A stretch of DNA of 64,000 nt from Aldrovandia affinis. Taxonomy: Eukaryota; Chordata; Actinopteri; Notacanthiformes; Halosauridae. Location of the stretch: NCBI GenBank assembly GCA_029706075.1, contig JAINUG010000109.1, positions 2,679,501 to 2,743,500 of the forward strand, in the 5' to 3' direction. Position numbers and translations under genes: made by a program. A model generated the notes under the pieces. It saw only the letters and a list, made by a program, of their open reading frames with translations, searched no databases and was not told the origin of the DNA. How positions within the stretch are numbered: position 1 is the stretch's first letter; the number at the start of each line of letters is the position of its first letter. Positions 22,146 to 32,852 of this stretch are shown here, one piece after another.

Positions 22146-22858
22146 ACAAATGCAGACATGGGACTATTTAGAAACGCTACTTAACCTACTGTACACAGCC
22201 AATTTGGACTTTGGGAGGTATTCAGGACCTGGCAAAGCCCATATGGACAGGAAGAGAAAACATCATCTCCACACAGAGAGTCACTGCATTGCAATTACTT
22301 ACTCTGTAACAGGTTACGGCTCCAGCCAATTTATGAATCAAAGCTTGTAGTAAACACTATACCTACCTGTACTGGATGTGGACTGAATCAAGCACAAATA
22401 TAGCATTGCCTCATTTATTATTATTATCTTTTTAACATTTGTAAATGTTGTAATTATCTCCTTGTTACTTATTTTCTGTGGTTGCACTTTAAGGCCACAG
22501 ACGGGGACTTTAACATGTATAAATGTGGTGTTGAATAATCTATATTTGGAAAATATCCTAAATATAATAAATAATGACCATAGATGCATATCACATATGT
22601 ATTATTATTACATAGTGTAGCACCGACAAGACATTCCAAAAATATCTTTATCTTTGTCATTCATTATCTATAACAGCCCTTTTTAATATCATTTTGCAAA
22701 AAAATGTACTGTACACCCACATAATTGTTTGGGATTGTTATTAAATAGGGCAATATTCACTGAATTAATGATATACAGTATATGTAATTGTAACAGGAGT
22801 CTGTGTATAGCTTATTAAGGAAGTATTTAAAAATGGTCATGATAAAATAGGTTGAGTA
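22146..22858. other. AT-rich, nothing recognised
   Basis: No exon or repeat family identified between the CA tract and the following SINE. Confidence 0.4.
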
Positions 22859-23190
22859 ATGGCCTCCCAGGTGGTCTAACGGTTACAATGTTTGATGCTG
22901 GCCACTGTGTTCGATTCAACCGGCCAGGCCAGTATCTGGCCAGGAGTACCACTAGGGGGCGGCAATTGGCTGTCTGCCCCAGGGTGGGGAGAGGGAAGCC
23001 GATGCGAGTTCGCTGTGTATAGGAGTTACGGTGACGGCTTTGCGGTTCCGGCTCGGAGGAGGCGGTGCCCAGCTGCATGTCACTGCCAGCATCAGGACTA
23101 CAGCAGCAAGTTTTCAAGATATATGAGGGAGTGGGATAATTGAAAATGGGTATAATTGGATATTAAAAATTGGGAGAAAACAGCAGAAAA
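22859..23190 (+). mobile_element. tRNA-derived SINE, near full length (SINE family 2)
   Basis: The head GTGGTCTAACGGTTACAATG is A-box-like, and GTGTTCGATTCAA is B-box-like. The body then contains GGGGGCGGCAATTGGCTGTC and CTGCCCCAGGGTGGGGAGAG. The tail ends GTATAATTGGATATTAAAAA and TTGGGAGAAAA. The same order of blocks is found in reverse at 36690-37065. Confidence 0.85.
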
Positions 23191-23775
23191 AAGAATAGGA
23201 AAAACAATAGTTGAGTAAAAATGAATATATTAACAGTCCTTAAAAGCTGTGTTGGCCTACATGTACATGTAAGTCAGTATCAGAATACAGAGATTTTCCA
23301 TGTAATGCAATATTTTTAATAGTATATATCATATATTTTCTTACAAACATTTTTGTCTGCAATATTTTATTAGTTATTATTCATTATATTTTGCATTATA
23401 AACTAACCAATTATCAGTTGGTTTGTTTGAATAGTTTTCACATACACATCCTGCAACCCAAAGATATAACCTTATTGATTCAATTAACTTTTGTCTATAA
23501 AATTGACTCACAATGTAATGTAATGTGAAAACATTGCATTTGTATTGGACAAATGTAGCACTCCTTTAAGGTTTTATGGATAAATGTTGAAACTATGTTT
23601 ACATCTATTTGCAATGAACAAATTAGATATTACACACATATACTATAAAATACAGCTTGTAGAACCATAGCAAACCCAATACTTTATTGATGAAGAACAA
23701 TCACAACACAGATATAACAATCTATATTATATTAACAAATACAATTCCCTGCATGCTTACATGCCAGCAGAAATG
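23191..23775. other. AT-rich, nothing recognised
   Basis: No coding or repeat family identified. Confidence 0.4.
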
Positions 23776-23822
23776 TGTCAGTGTGTTATAACGGTTAGGG
23801 AACTGGGCTTGTAACTCAGTGA
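23776..23822 (+). mobile_element. SINE family 1, left part split by a LINE
   Basis: GTGTTATAACGGTTAGGGAA and CTGGGCTTGTAACTCA match the head of the SINE at 8594 up to the spacer before the B box. The rest of this SINE resumes at about 31127, so everything between is inserted. Confidence 0.7.
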
Positions 23823-24090
23823 TTAGAAGTAAACGGTTTATTTGTTTATAAAAAATGAGATAAGATACCATAATGTACATGTGGCAGCAACCAAGCTGAA
23901 TTGAAAGTACATGTTACATCTGTATAATTTAAAATATAAAAAAATACAAATTAAATTAAATTAAATTTAAAAATTTAAAAATAATCTAAAACATAAACAG
24001 CAACTTTAAAAGCAGAAAATAGACTGACATAAAATAGACTAACCGACACACAATAACGCGACAAACCGACATACCAGCACACAACAATCA

Positions 24091-25090
24091 TTACAGAGTT
24101 AATTTATTTAAGAGTCTGGTCATGTGTGGGATAGCACTCCGCCAGTAGCGCTCAGTTCTACACCGGACCAAGTCCAGTTTTGCTGAGGACCGTGTCTGGC
24201 GGTGGCTTATGGCGGATCGCTCGGGTGGGAGCCACTTGCGGAACAGGGGGGATTTGAGGAGTGAATTGGCGCAGGCTCTGGTGAGGTCATCACGTCGTGA
24301 GCAGAGGGGAGGAAGCTTGAGGCAACTACACGCCTCACTGTAAGAAGTAAACTCCCGACCCAGGATGATTCGTACAGCTCTTCTCTGCACCTTTTCTATG
24401 GCCTTGGATTGCGCTCTGGTGAGGCCAGGATGCCACACCGGCGCAGCATACTCCAGAGTGGGTCTGATGCAGGTGGTGTAGATAGCACCCAGATCATCTG
24501 GAAGAATGCCAGCATTCTTAAGGCATTGGAGAATAAATAAGCACTGGCTGGCTTTTTTTGCAGAGGTGGTCCACCTGTTCAGACCACTGCAGGTTGGCCT
24601 GAATATGGATGCCCAGGATCTTTAAGGTGGCAACTCTCTGGAGTTCAATGTTGTTTATTGCCAACCTAGGGGGGGTTGGTGGTGCCTTAGTGAAGTGAAA
24701 GTGCATCACCTTGCACTTCTTGGGGTACAGCACCATGGAGCTCTCTGAGGACCACCTCTCCAGGTCAGCTAGGTCCAGCTGAATAGTGGATGGGGCAGAC
24801 AATGGTCTCACTTCCAGCAGGTTAAGGTCATCAACAAACTTCCAGTGCTTAGCTGTTGCCTGTTCAGCTGCACCATTGACGTAAGCAATGAAAATCAGTG
24901 GACCTAGGAGAGTTCCTTGGGAGAGTCACATGTAATGTTGACCCCTTCAGAGAGTGCTCCATGATAACGTACTGACTGGAATTTGTTGGTCAAAAAGTTT
25001 GCTATACACCTGGCTAGAGATGGGCGGAGACTGAGGTTCAGTAGCCTAGTAATAGCCAGGCCATGATCAACACGGTCGAAGGCTTTGCTA
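24091..25090 (-). pseudogene. LINE A reverse transcriptase, C-terminal part (broken)
   Basis: Frames on the minus strand give SKAFDRVDHGLAI, NLSLRPSLARCIANFLTNKF, LADLERWSSESSMVLYPKK and LKILGIHIQANLQWSEQVDH. IEKVQRRAVRIILGREFTSY then leads to a terminal region ending at a stop near 24091. These are the palm/thumb and C-terminal segments of a LINE reverse transcriptase. Frameshifts and a deletion around the expected catalytic (Y/F)xDD region break it. The SKAFD motif lies immediately next to the Tc1 junction. Confidence 0.82.
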
Positions 25091-25802
25091 TACAGTCCCG
25101 GCCAAAAGTTTTGTCGCATGAGTGGACAAAAGTGACAATTGCTAATTACCCAACTGTTAATTAGCTAATAAAGTTAGGAAAAACACAAATTAATCATAAG
25201 TGTCTAAAGTATATTTAGATACCATCAAAACAAAAATTTAATAGATGCTTATAAGGTTTATTGCTTGATAATGATTCACAAATACACAGGACAAGATGTT
25301 ACTATCCCTTGTGCCGTAATCCAAGGTAAACACTTGTAGAAGACCAGTATAGATTAACAAACAAACAAACGAGTGATATGACCATCATCAGAAGCAATAC
25401 CATAGGAGACATCAGGCTCACTACACCGTCATAGATCTACGGAGTCATTCCTCAGATGGCACCAAACGCCAGTTACTTACCCTAAACAACAGCGGTATGC
25501 AGCATGTCATTGGGGTTATCAAGTGGGCACCTTCCATCACCAGTGTTTCGTTAAATTAGGCCCACGACACCTCCAGAAGGCTTAACAGTGTTCCAGCGTC
25601 CTGGAAACACCCCCCTCCATGCCACGACCACCTCAAGTAACTTATCATATGGCCAATCCCCAATGACTAAGGCTGTGACAAGCCCCACTGGTACCGTTAA
25701 TGCATGACTCAATGCATATAGCAATGCGGTTCCATATGGCCTCCTTACAATGAAACCTACAGCCACAAAGTGATAATGCTACACATCCACTACGCTACGA
25801 AG

Positions 25803-27389
25803 TTAGTGGGCTCCCCACGTAGCATGCTTCCTCCTTATCCATAACCATTCACTTGCTCGCTCCGTTGCCTGAGACATATTCCTAACCACAAGTTTCAAGC
25901 TCCGTCCGCGAACACCCAGCTCGCTTAGGAGTGCAAAAACTGACTTTGCCACAAAACCACGACAGCCAACTTCTACCGGCCGTACCCGAGCCCTCCAACC
26001 TCGCTGTTCTGCCTCTGCTGCCATCTCTGCATACCTCGCCTTCTTTTGCTCGTTTGCTTCATCAACTCTGTCTTCCCAGGGGACAGTGAGTTCGATAAAA
26101 TAGACTAGCTTCTGCACCTCAGACCACAATAGCATATCCAGCCGTAGGCTAGTGCTAACTATTTCTGCTGGCACAGTCAACTGTTCAAACAAATCTACCT
26201 TTATTTTCCAGTCTCCACCCACTCCTAGCTGCCCCAGCTCACGCCTGCATGTGTACTGTCTTGATCTGACTTTTTCTCCCTCACGTACAAATCCAATCTG
26301 TTTATCTACCTTACTAACAGCTAGAGAATTTACCGCTAGATGTTTTTCCTCAACTGCAGCTGCCAAACATTTTAACACCTGGTTGTGACGCCAAGTGTAA
26401 CGGCCTTGGGAAAGACCAACTTTACACCCTGACAATATATGCCTAAGTGTACATACACTAGAGCATAATGGGCAGGCAGCATCCTCATCAAACCACTGAT
26501 TTAGGTTTTGGGGAGAAGGTAGTACATCATAAGTAGCCCCTATAATGAACTTAATTCTGCTTGCCTCCATGCTCCACAAATCCTTCCACTTCAAACTTCT
26601 CTTCTCTACACTCCCCCAGTTTACCCACTGACCTTGCTTTGCCTGCGACACTGCCTTAGTACATCTTACTACCTCCTCCAGGCGATGTACTTCTTCCACT
26701 ACCAGCTTTCTTTGTTCTACTGCTGTCGCCTTACTCCACACAGGTTTCCCTGCACACAGCCCTAACCCCCCACGCCCATGCTGCACCTGGCCTATGATGT
26801 CTCTATGTCTGAGTGCTGCCTGTGCTTGCTGCACTGCCTCTTTTGGGTTCCACTTCCTCCCTGTTTTAACTGTGGGTGCTACGCTTCTAACCACAGGATC
26901 CTTTGACTGGGTCAGCGTCATTTCCAGTCTAACCTTAGCACACTTGTACTCCTCTGTTAGGCTAGATACTGGCAGCTCTAATATGCCTTTCCCATACAAA
27001 GCCACACTGATTAGACAGCGTGGGACTCCAAGCCATTTTCTAATAAATGAGTTGATCATCCTTTCTAGCTTTTCTACCTTTGAAATGGGAACCTCATACG
27101 CTGTCAGAGGCCACATTAGCCGAGGCAACAATCCAAACTGCAAGCACCACAATTTTAGCTTTCCTGGGAGCCCCGACTTATCTATACCTAAAATGCCTTG
27201 AATCATATCCTGCCTTATCTCCTGAAATTGGCCCTTATCACTGAGGCTTGCATCATACAATCTTCCTAAGCTTTTAACTGGTTTCTCTATGACTGTTGGC
27301 ACCATTTCGTCATCTATGAAAAACTTATTGTCTACTACCTTCCCTTTAACAATTGAAATACTCCTAGACTTACTTGGCTTCACTTTCAT
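25803..27389 (-). CDS. LINE ORF C-terminal part: CCHC motif and REL endonuclease
   Basis: An uninterrupted 528-codon frame starting inside the parent protein at the thumb region (MKVKPSKSRSISIVKGK). At about residues 306-322 lies C-x2-C-x7-H-x4-C (CPLCSSVCTLRHILSGC), the zinc-finger-like motif before the endonuclease of R2/NeSL-type LINEs. At 416-450 come SLRLDMLLWSEVQK, FIELTVPWEDR and QKKARYAEM. This is the PD-(D/E)xK-like nuclease core; the usual RPD is RLD here, while the Asp, Glu and Lys are kept. Such LINEs nick DNA and prime reverse transcription at the nick (family knowledge). The Met shown is not a true start. The frame ends at a natural stop near 25803. Confidence 0.88.
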   Translation of the reverse strand: MKVKPSKSRSISIVKGKVVDNKFFIDDEMVPTVIEKPVKSLGRLYDASLSDKGQFQEIRQDMIQGILGIDKSGLPGKLKLWCLQFGLLPRLMWPLTAYEVPISKVEKLERMINSFIRKWLGVPRCLISVALYGKGILELPVSSLTEEYKCAKVRLEMTLTQSKDPVVRSVAPTVKTGRKWNPKEAVQQAQAALRHRDIIGQVQHGRGGLGLCAGKPVWSKATAVEQRKLVVEEVHRLEEVVRCTKAVSQAKQGQWVNWGSVEKRSLKWKDLWSMEASRIKFIIGATYDVLPSPQNLNQWFDEDAACPLCSSVCTLRHILSGCKVGLSQGRYTWRHNQVLKCLAAAVEEKHLAVNSLAVSKVDKQIGFVREGEKVRSRQYTCRRELGQLGVGGDWKIKVDLFEQLTVPAEIVSTSLRLDMLLWSEVQKLVYFIELTVPWEDRVDEANEQKKARYAEMAAEAEQRGWRARVRPVEVGCRGFVAKSVFALLSELGVRGRSLKLVVRNMSQATERASEWLWIRRKHATWGAH

Positions 27390-27394
27390 GTAAA

Positions 27395-28245
27395 TGCATT
27401 GATTCTCTATGAGAGTGAGCGACTTCCGGTGCTTGACCGATTGGCCGATTTATGGGCGTGGCGGCGACCCAGAAAAGTTGAAAATTCTGAACTTTCGGGC
27501 CAATCAAATTCATGTCTTGCTCTTTTTACCTCCCACGCGGAAACCAACACAACACTGAAATTTTGTTCCTAGTTCTGACACTTCAACATGAATGAGGAGA
27601 AACTGATAACAGCGGTCTGCAGTACCGCCATACGTTATTTAATCCTAAAAGCATAAATATTTATAGCTAGCTAAACTTATATGGCCTACATACATCTTAT
27701 TTAATGTTTGTGTTGGTTAAAAGGCAATTTTTTATCGCATGGGTACGTACCCGAGACAAATTGCGAGCCGTTTCCAGCGCAAGTAAATGGCCGCAATTGT
27801 AAAAAGCCTCCTGAGTTTGAGTTTGTGGTTCATGATTGAAGGAAACAATACTGCTAACCAACTAATATTTATAATAAAGATTCTCAAAATCTATGATGAA
27901 CTATTCATCATCCAGCCGCAGCTCCTGCACCAGCCTGTGATATTCGCCGTGCTGCCGGCGGGTCTGCAAAATTCTGTGGACCCACACACGGGACCTCCTG
28001 CGTTTGCAGCGCAAGTAAATGGCCGCAATTGCAGAAAGCCTTCTTAGTTTGAGTTTGCGGTTCATAATTGAAGGAAACAATACTGCTAGCCAACTAATAT
28101 TTATAATAAAGATTCTCAAAATCTATGATGAACTATTCGTTTACCATGGAAAAATTTTGTAAGCACGTCGGAAGCATTTTTGAGGAAGCCATTCAAGCGT
28201 GGGCAACGCCCACTGGGTGATTTTGTCGCCTAGTATCGCCCCCTG
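27395..28245 (-). mobile_element. PIF/Harbinger-related insertion with internal duplication
   Basis: It interrupts the LINE between a reverse transcriptase frame ending AFTMAMEVII and the thumb frame starting MKVKPSK. The minus strand encodes VWVHRILQTRRQHGEYHRL and VQELRLDDE, the N-terminus of a HARBI1-type nuclease, with no nuclease core. A 138-bp block starting near GCGCAAGTAAATGGCCGCAA is repeated at 27775-27912 and 28007-28144 (232-bp offset). Terminal repeats are not clear, so the ends are approximate. Confidence 0.7.
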
Positions 28246-29160
28246 TTAGAATGCGGGGTAATAATGACCTCCATTGCCATGGTAAAAGCTAATGGGGAAA
28301 TTGTACACCCTGCAATAATGCCTATCTCCAGCTGCTGCCAAGCTGTAGTGTACTCTGCTGTAGTAAAGCAGAGTTGAATGTCTAAGAAATAAGCTTTAAC
28401 TAACCTTGTTATACTATCCGGCACTCAAAATCAAACGCCTTCCACAACAGACTATGTGGTACTGACCCGAAAGCATTTGCTAGATCCAAAAATACGACAT
28501 GGAGTTCTCTTTTCTCATGCCGAGCTGACTGAATTTGGTGCCAAATCATGCTGGTGTGCTCTAAACACCCAGAGAAGCCTGGAATTCCAGCTTTTTGCAC
28601 CGAAGTGTCAATTAGTCTATTCTTTTCTAAGTACCTAGACAGCCTCTGTGCCACAACGCTAAAGAAAACTTTCCCTTCTACATTAAGTAGACTGATAGGC
28701 CTAAACTGACTTATCTCTATAGAATCCCTTTCTTTGGGAATAAAAATTCCTCCTGCTCTGCGCCACGCCTTAGGAATAACCTGTTTCTTCCAGACTACCT
28801 TCATGAGCTTCCATAGATACCTCAGCACATCTGGCGCACTCTTGTACAGCCGGTAAGGGACTCCATTAGGTCCCGGGGCTGAAGAGGCCCTTGCATGCCT
28901 TACTATGTCTTGTACCTCTTTCCACCTTGGTGGGCTAACATCACACTGACAGTCTATCTCACCAATAGGTGGAATATCAGGGGGGAGCACTAGCTCTCTA
29001 AGCCTTTCCCTATCTCTATGCACTTCTTCCAAATACTCATCAAGCTCCTGTTTCGATGCCCTAAGGCTACCACTCTTCTCCTTACTAAATAGCGATTTCA
29101 CAAATCGAAATGGATCCTTGTAAAATGCTACTCTAGCACGCTCTTTCTGAAACTGAACAA
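28230..29160 (-). pseudogene. LINE reverse transcriptase, N-terminal part
   Basis: Minus-strand frames contain VSPPRWKEVQDIVRHARASS, APGPNGVPYRLYKSAP, ISQFRPISLLNVEGKVFFSV and HVVFLDLANAFGSVPHSLLW. The last is reverse transcriptase motif A, with its catalytic Asp in FLDLANAF. A frameshift near 28410 moves into a second frame containing TISPLAFTMAMEV. The next motif, the catalytic xDD of motif C, is absent because the following sequence is the Harbinger-related insertion. The 5' portion of the ORF (upstream of WLVQFQKERARVAFYKDP) was never copied, so the element is dead. Confidence 0.87.
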
Positions 29161-29294
29161 GCCAGTTTCTACCTGGACAAAAGTCTTGTCGCAAATCAAA
29201 TTATAATCAAGAAATTGTATCTTTCTCAAAAAGTAAATAAAATAACAAATGAAAAATCAGTCTAGTATTTCATCATGGACTATGAGTTAAGAAA

Positions 29295-30279
29295 TTAATA
29301 TCTTGTATGGGTTCCTTTGGCCTGCAGAACAGTTGCCATCCGGTTTGGCAGAGAGTCGTAGAGCTTGTTGATGAAGTCGTTGGGGATGGCATGGAAGGCC
29401 ACCTTGCAGGCATCCCAAAGCTCCTCCAAGTTCTTCGGCTTGGTCCTCCAAGCTTCCTCCTTCATTCTTCCCCAGATATGCTCAATAATATTAATATCTG
29501 AGACTGTGCTGGCCATCCCTGAAGGACCTTGATCTTCTTCCCCTGAGAAACTTCATAGTGGAACCTGAGGTATGGCAAGGAGCTCCATCCTGTTGAAAAA
29601 TCTGACCCCTTTTGTAGTTGGGAATGTACTGGGAGGCAAGAATCTGTTGATATTTGGCACTGTCAATGTTACCATCCACCTTACAGATCTCCCTGGCACC
29701 TCCGTATTGGATGTAACCCCAAACCATAATCTTTCCACCTCCAAATTTGACTGTCTTCTGGGTGAACCGTGGGTCCAGACGGGCCCCAGAGGGTCGTCGA
29801 CAATATTGGCGGCGCTTGGGATGGAGCTCAACTGACGATTCATCTGAAAAATCTATTTTTCGCCACTTTTCTGCTGTCCAACCTTCCGTCAGGCTATGGG
29901 CCTTGGCGTTTCTGGCCAGCAATACAACCGTGGAGACCATTGCCAGCAAGAATCCGACATACAGTTCTTGACGAAACAGGCGTTGCTGGCGTCCACTCCT
30001 CCTGGAGCTGTGAGGCGGTTGACATGGGGCTGGCTTTTGACAGTCGGACCAGCAAGCTGTTGTCTTGAGCAGTTGTCTTGTGCGGTCTGCCCGACCTGGG
30101 TCTGTCATGGACGTCGCCCCAGTCTCTTGGTAATGCTTGCGAATCCTCTCCACCTGCCGTTTAGACACATTGAAGATGTCTGCAACTTCAGCAGGAGACT
30201 TGGACTTGAGATTCTTGATGATCACCACTTTGGTTTCTGGTTTGATCTTGGGCATGTTGACAGAAGCAATGTTGAGCAT
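29295..30279 (-). pseudogene. Tc1 transposase, frameshifted
   Basis: The minus strand contains a paired/HTH region (NVSKRQVERIRKHYQETGAT), then the first catalytic Asp in IDFSDESSVELHP. The second lies in GQIFQQDGAPCHTS. The third region, INIIEHIWGRMKEEA, is in another frame (29516-29295) and shows NII in place of the usual NPI. The stretch between the DNA-binding and catalytic parts is out of frame. Length and order match Tc1-family transposases of about 340 residues. Inactive. Confidence 0.9.
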
Positions 30280-30616
30280 GAACTGATGGCTTAAAGTGTC
30301 AAATTTCTGCTTTTATAGCTCAAAGGTACCTACATCTGACTAATTAAGCCCCTTGTTTGTTTCTTCCTTATTCACTGTGGCCTAGAAATTGGAATTAGCC
30401 ATTGCGACAAGACTTTTGTCCGGCCAAAACTGGCCTGTTGATCATTATCAAGCTATAAACCTTATAAGCATCTATGAAATTTTTGTTTTGATGGTATTTA
30501 AATAAACTTTAGACACTTATGATTAATTCCTAACTTTATTAGCTAATTAAGAAGTGGGTAATTAGCAATTGTCACTTTTGTCCACTCATGCGACAAAACT
30601 TTTGGCCGGGACTGTA

Positions 30617-31131
30617 TTCAGTGGTAACTAATGAGCAGGTGAAACCAGGTTCTGAGATCTGAAGAGATCATTTGTCAGGTTACTGAGGCTGTGGGTTGTT
30701 GACTGGCCATGAAGGCACCCAAACTGCTGGCTGTTGATTTGGGGCAGAATGTTGTTAAGGGCCCACTGGGAGATAAAACTCTCAGCTACTTTATCAAGCA
30801 GAGAGGTGAGTGAGATGGGGCGTATTTCACTAATGGCTGGGGGTTTCCTTTTGGGTAGGGGGACCACAGTAGCTAATTTCCATTCAGCAGGGACAATGCC
30901 TTCCTGTAGGGAGTGTTTGAGTCTGTCAGCCAGGGGCTCAGAGTTCAGCCAGAGTTCGTAGGCAAACTCTTTAATGAGCCTACCTGAGATACCATCTGGG
31001 CCAGCTGCCTTTTGAATGTTAACCTTTCTTAGTTTCCCGTAGACTTCCCAGGGCTGGACTGTTGGAGCTGGGCCTGCAGGTAGGAAAGAGGGTAGGGTTG
31101 CCAGGTCTAAAGGGGCTAAGGACTGGGTCAC
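30617..31131 (-). pseudogene. LINE A reverse transcriptase, N-terminal part
   Basis: The minus-strand frame carries KVNIQKAAGPDGISGRLI, PAEWKLATVVPLPKRKPPA, ISEIRPISLTSLLDKVAES and INSQQFGCLHGQSTTHSL. These are reverse transcriptase motifs 0 to 2 of jockey-superfamily LINEs. It is open for about 165 codons and then runs into the Tc1 terminus, the continuation being at 25090. No start codon or endonuclease domain is present. Confidence 0.88.
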
Positions 31132-31255
31132 AGGTTTAATTCCCAGGTGAGGTATTGCCTCACCTAGCGGTACTGCTGCTACTGAATTGCTTCAGTAAAT
31201 ATCCAGCTGTATAAATGGTATCTCTGGATAAGGGCGTCTGCTAAATGCATGAAAT
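31127..31255 (+). mobile_element. SINE family 1, right part
   Basis: Resumes with the B-box-like CACAGGTTTAATTCCCAGG. It continues with GAATTGCTTCAGTAAATATC and CTGGATAAGGGCGTCTGCTA, completing the SINE begun at 23776. Confidence 0.8.
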
Positions 31256-31364
31256 GCGGTGGTCCCTCCTGTGATTCATGCGCATAACAATTCACAAAGG
31301 ATTAAATGTTTGGAAGCTCCTGATCGTGAGGAGCCATGTCATTGTATCTTTTGAGCATCAGGAG

Positions 31365-31722
31365 AATAATGTTGTACCTACTAAGGTACAACTACTTATC
31401 ACTGTTGCAGTATCCCTGTAGGGTACTGAAATTGTTCCCTTAGTCAGAAGACCACAATTGTACCCTTGCAAGAAAAATAATGTTGGTTGCAGTACAAGCC
31501 TCATTTTCATTCCAATATGGCTGCTAATGTGAATAAGGATTCATTATCTGATTTTGGTACATATCTGTACCTTTCCTCAATTTGAACCTTTTGCAATGGT
31601 GAAAAGGTAAAAAACCATATCATGAAGGATTTTATATGTACCTTTGAAGGTGCAATGAACACATTTGTGTCCTGAGGAACAAAAGTGTACCCTAATTATA
31701 CTTTTATTTATTGAGAGTGTAC
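31365..31722. repeat. GTACC-rich dispersed repeat
   Basis: Repeated GTACCT/GGTAC/GTACCC words at about 31372, 31388, 31420, 31455, 31567, 31638 and 31687, ending ATTTATTGAGAGTGTA. It resembles a teleost GTACC-motif MITE. The ends are uncertain. Confidence 0.45.
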
Positions 31723-32800
31723 GTTTAGACTGCGAGATGTCAACAGTGTTCACAGAACAAGCCAGGCAGTCAAAAGAGCTCAGAACCTTCTCCAAAATGG
31801 CTGAAGCTTGTACGCAGAGTCTGGCCAAGTGTGTCTCATGAGTTTACACACATAGCCATCTTTGAAATATTAAATCGCTGCCACGTACTGCACACAGATG
31901 GTTTCAAATCCAGTGTCGTGATAGTTAATAATGAGAATAACTGAGTAAAACAGCATCTATATGGGCGCTGCTGCTGCATTCCCGTGCCAACGGTCGCACA
32001 CCGTAAAGGAGCCCTGCTATTGGTTACAGATGGAGAGAAAATATCATTAGTTTTACAGTTTTTCAGTGAAATGTTATCTTTCGTTATTATTTGTTGTTTT
32101 ATGTTTTTATTTGTTTTATTTTTAAGTGATGTTACACAGAACACTTCAGGACTGTGTACCTGGCCGTACTGGTACAGTATGTCTTGTTCTGTGGGACCTG
32201 TCTGATATGTACAGACTTACAAAACACATTCCAAAAGACGAGGCTCCATGTCAGAAAGGGGCATATTTGTAAGTAGCTCTTCACTGTGTCCTGTCTGTCT
32301 GGAAACCACACTGCATAGTTATTTATGGAGTTTGTCTGGTAGTCATTTTATTCGTTTTATTACAATCAGATGCTGAAAAACTAATATAATAAAATATAAT
32401 TTTCAGTGAAATGTCACCTTTCATTGTTAAATGATACTGTAAGTTCAGTTATTGATTGTATTGGTATTTTTTTTACTTCACAGTTTGTCAACACAGAACA
32501 CTTATTATTTATCATTGAATAACTCTGCTCTTCTACATGTAGATTAATCTGTGAATGACCATGATAAACTTTAGAAGGGTTGACTATGCAGTTTTGTCAC
32601 ATTGACATTTAATAATTTATAGGATTATTAAAACTGACTACATAAAGGCTGCCAAATGTTGATTTGTCCCATTATTCTTCTTCTTCTTCTTATATTGTAT
32701 TGTTCTATTGTTGTAATGCTTTGATATAGACAGCTATCTATATTAAATCATAATTGTAATTAAAATGTTATACATGTTTTACATATGGTATTGTGCATGT
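31723..32800. other. Mostly unrecognised, includes duplicated block
   Basis: The block at 32155-32350 (CAAAACACATTCCAAAAGA, GGCTCCATGTCAGAAAGGG, GTAGTCATTTTA) recurs at about 34800-34945. The rest is AT-rich with no identified feature. Confidence 0.5.
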
Positions 32801-32802
32801 GC

Positions 32803-32852
32803 TTGTGTGTGTATCAGTGTGTGTGTGTGTGTGTGTGTGTTTGTGTGTGTCT
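32803..32852. repeat. (TG)n microsatellite
   Basis: TGTGTG tract with TATCAG and TTTG interruptions. Confidence 0.9.

Larger units (their letters stand above)
25280..29160 (-). mobile_element. REL-endonuclease LINE (R2/NeSL-like group)
   Basis: A 5'-truncated non-LTR element inserted in the left arm of the Tc1 element. It holds a reverse transcriptase fragment (28230-29160) and a long C-terminal frame with a CCHC motif and a restriction-enzyme-like endonuclease (25803-27389). About 500 bp of 3' untranslated sequence extend to about 25280. The middle is replaced by a Harbinger-related insertion. The junctions are placed by comparing the two Tc1 arms and are accurate to perhaps 15 bp. Confidence 0.88.
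25093..30614 (-). mobile_element. Tc1 element with IR/DR ends, carrying a nested LINE
   Basis: The termini CAGTCCCGGCCAAAAGTTTT are inverted and flanked by TA (25091-25092 and 30615-30616). The inverted repeats are long (about 200 bp). They carry an outer repeat with AAAAGTTTTGTCGCA and an inner repeat with GGACAAAAGTCTTGTCGCA (29175 and 30403), the arrangement known from Sleeping Beauty-type elements. The left repeat is split by a LINE between its outer and inner parts. Without that LINE the element is about 1.6 kb, the normal Tc1 size. Confidence 0.92.
23823..31126 (-). mobile_element. Jockey-superfamily LINE (LINE A), split by a Tc1 element
   Basis: A minus-strand LINE occupies 24091-25090 and 30617-31126, with a 3' untranslated tail to about 23823. 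The two coding parts are continuous in order once the Tc1 element (25093-30614) and one TA are removed. Its position between two halves of a SINE implies it landed in that SINE. The reverse transcriptase resembles the CR1/L2/Daphne group, but I cannot fix the clade. The 5' end is truncated. Confidence 0.8.
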
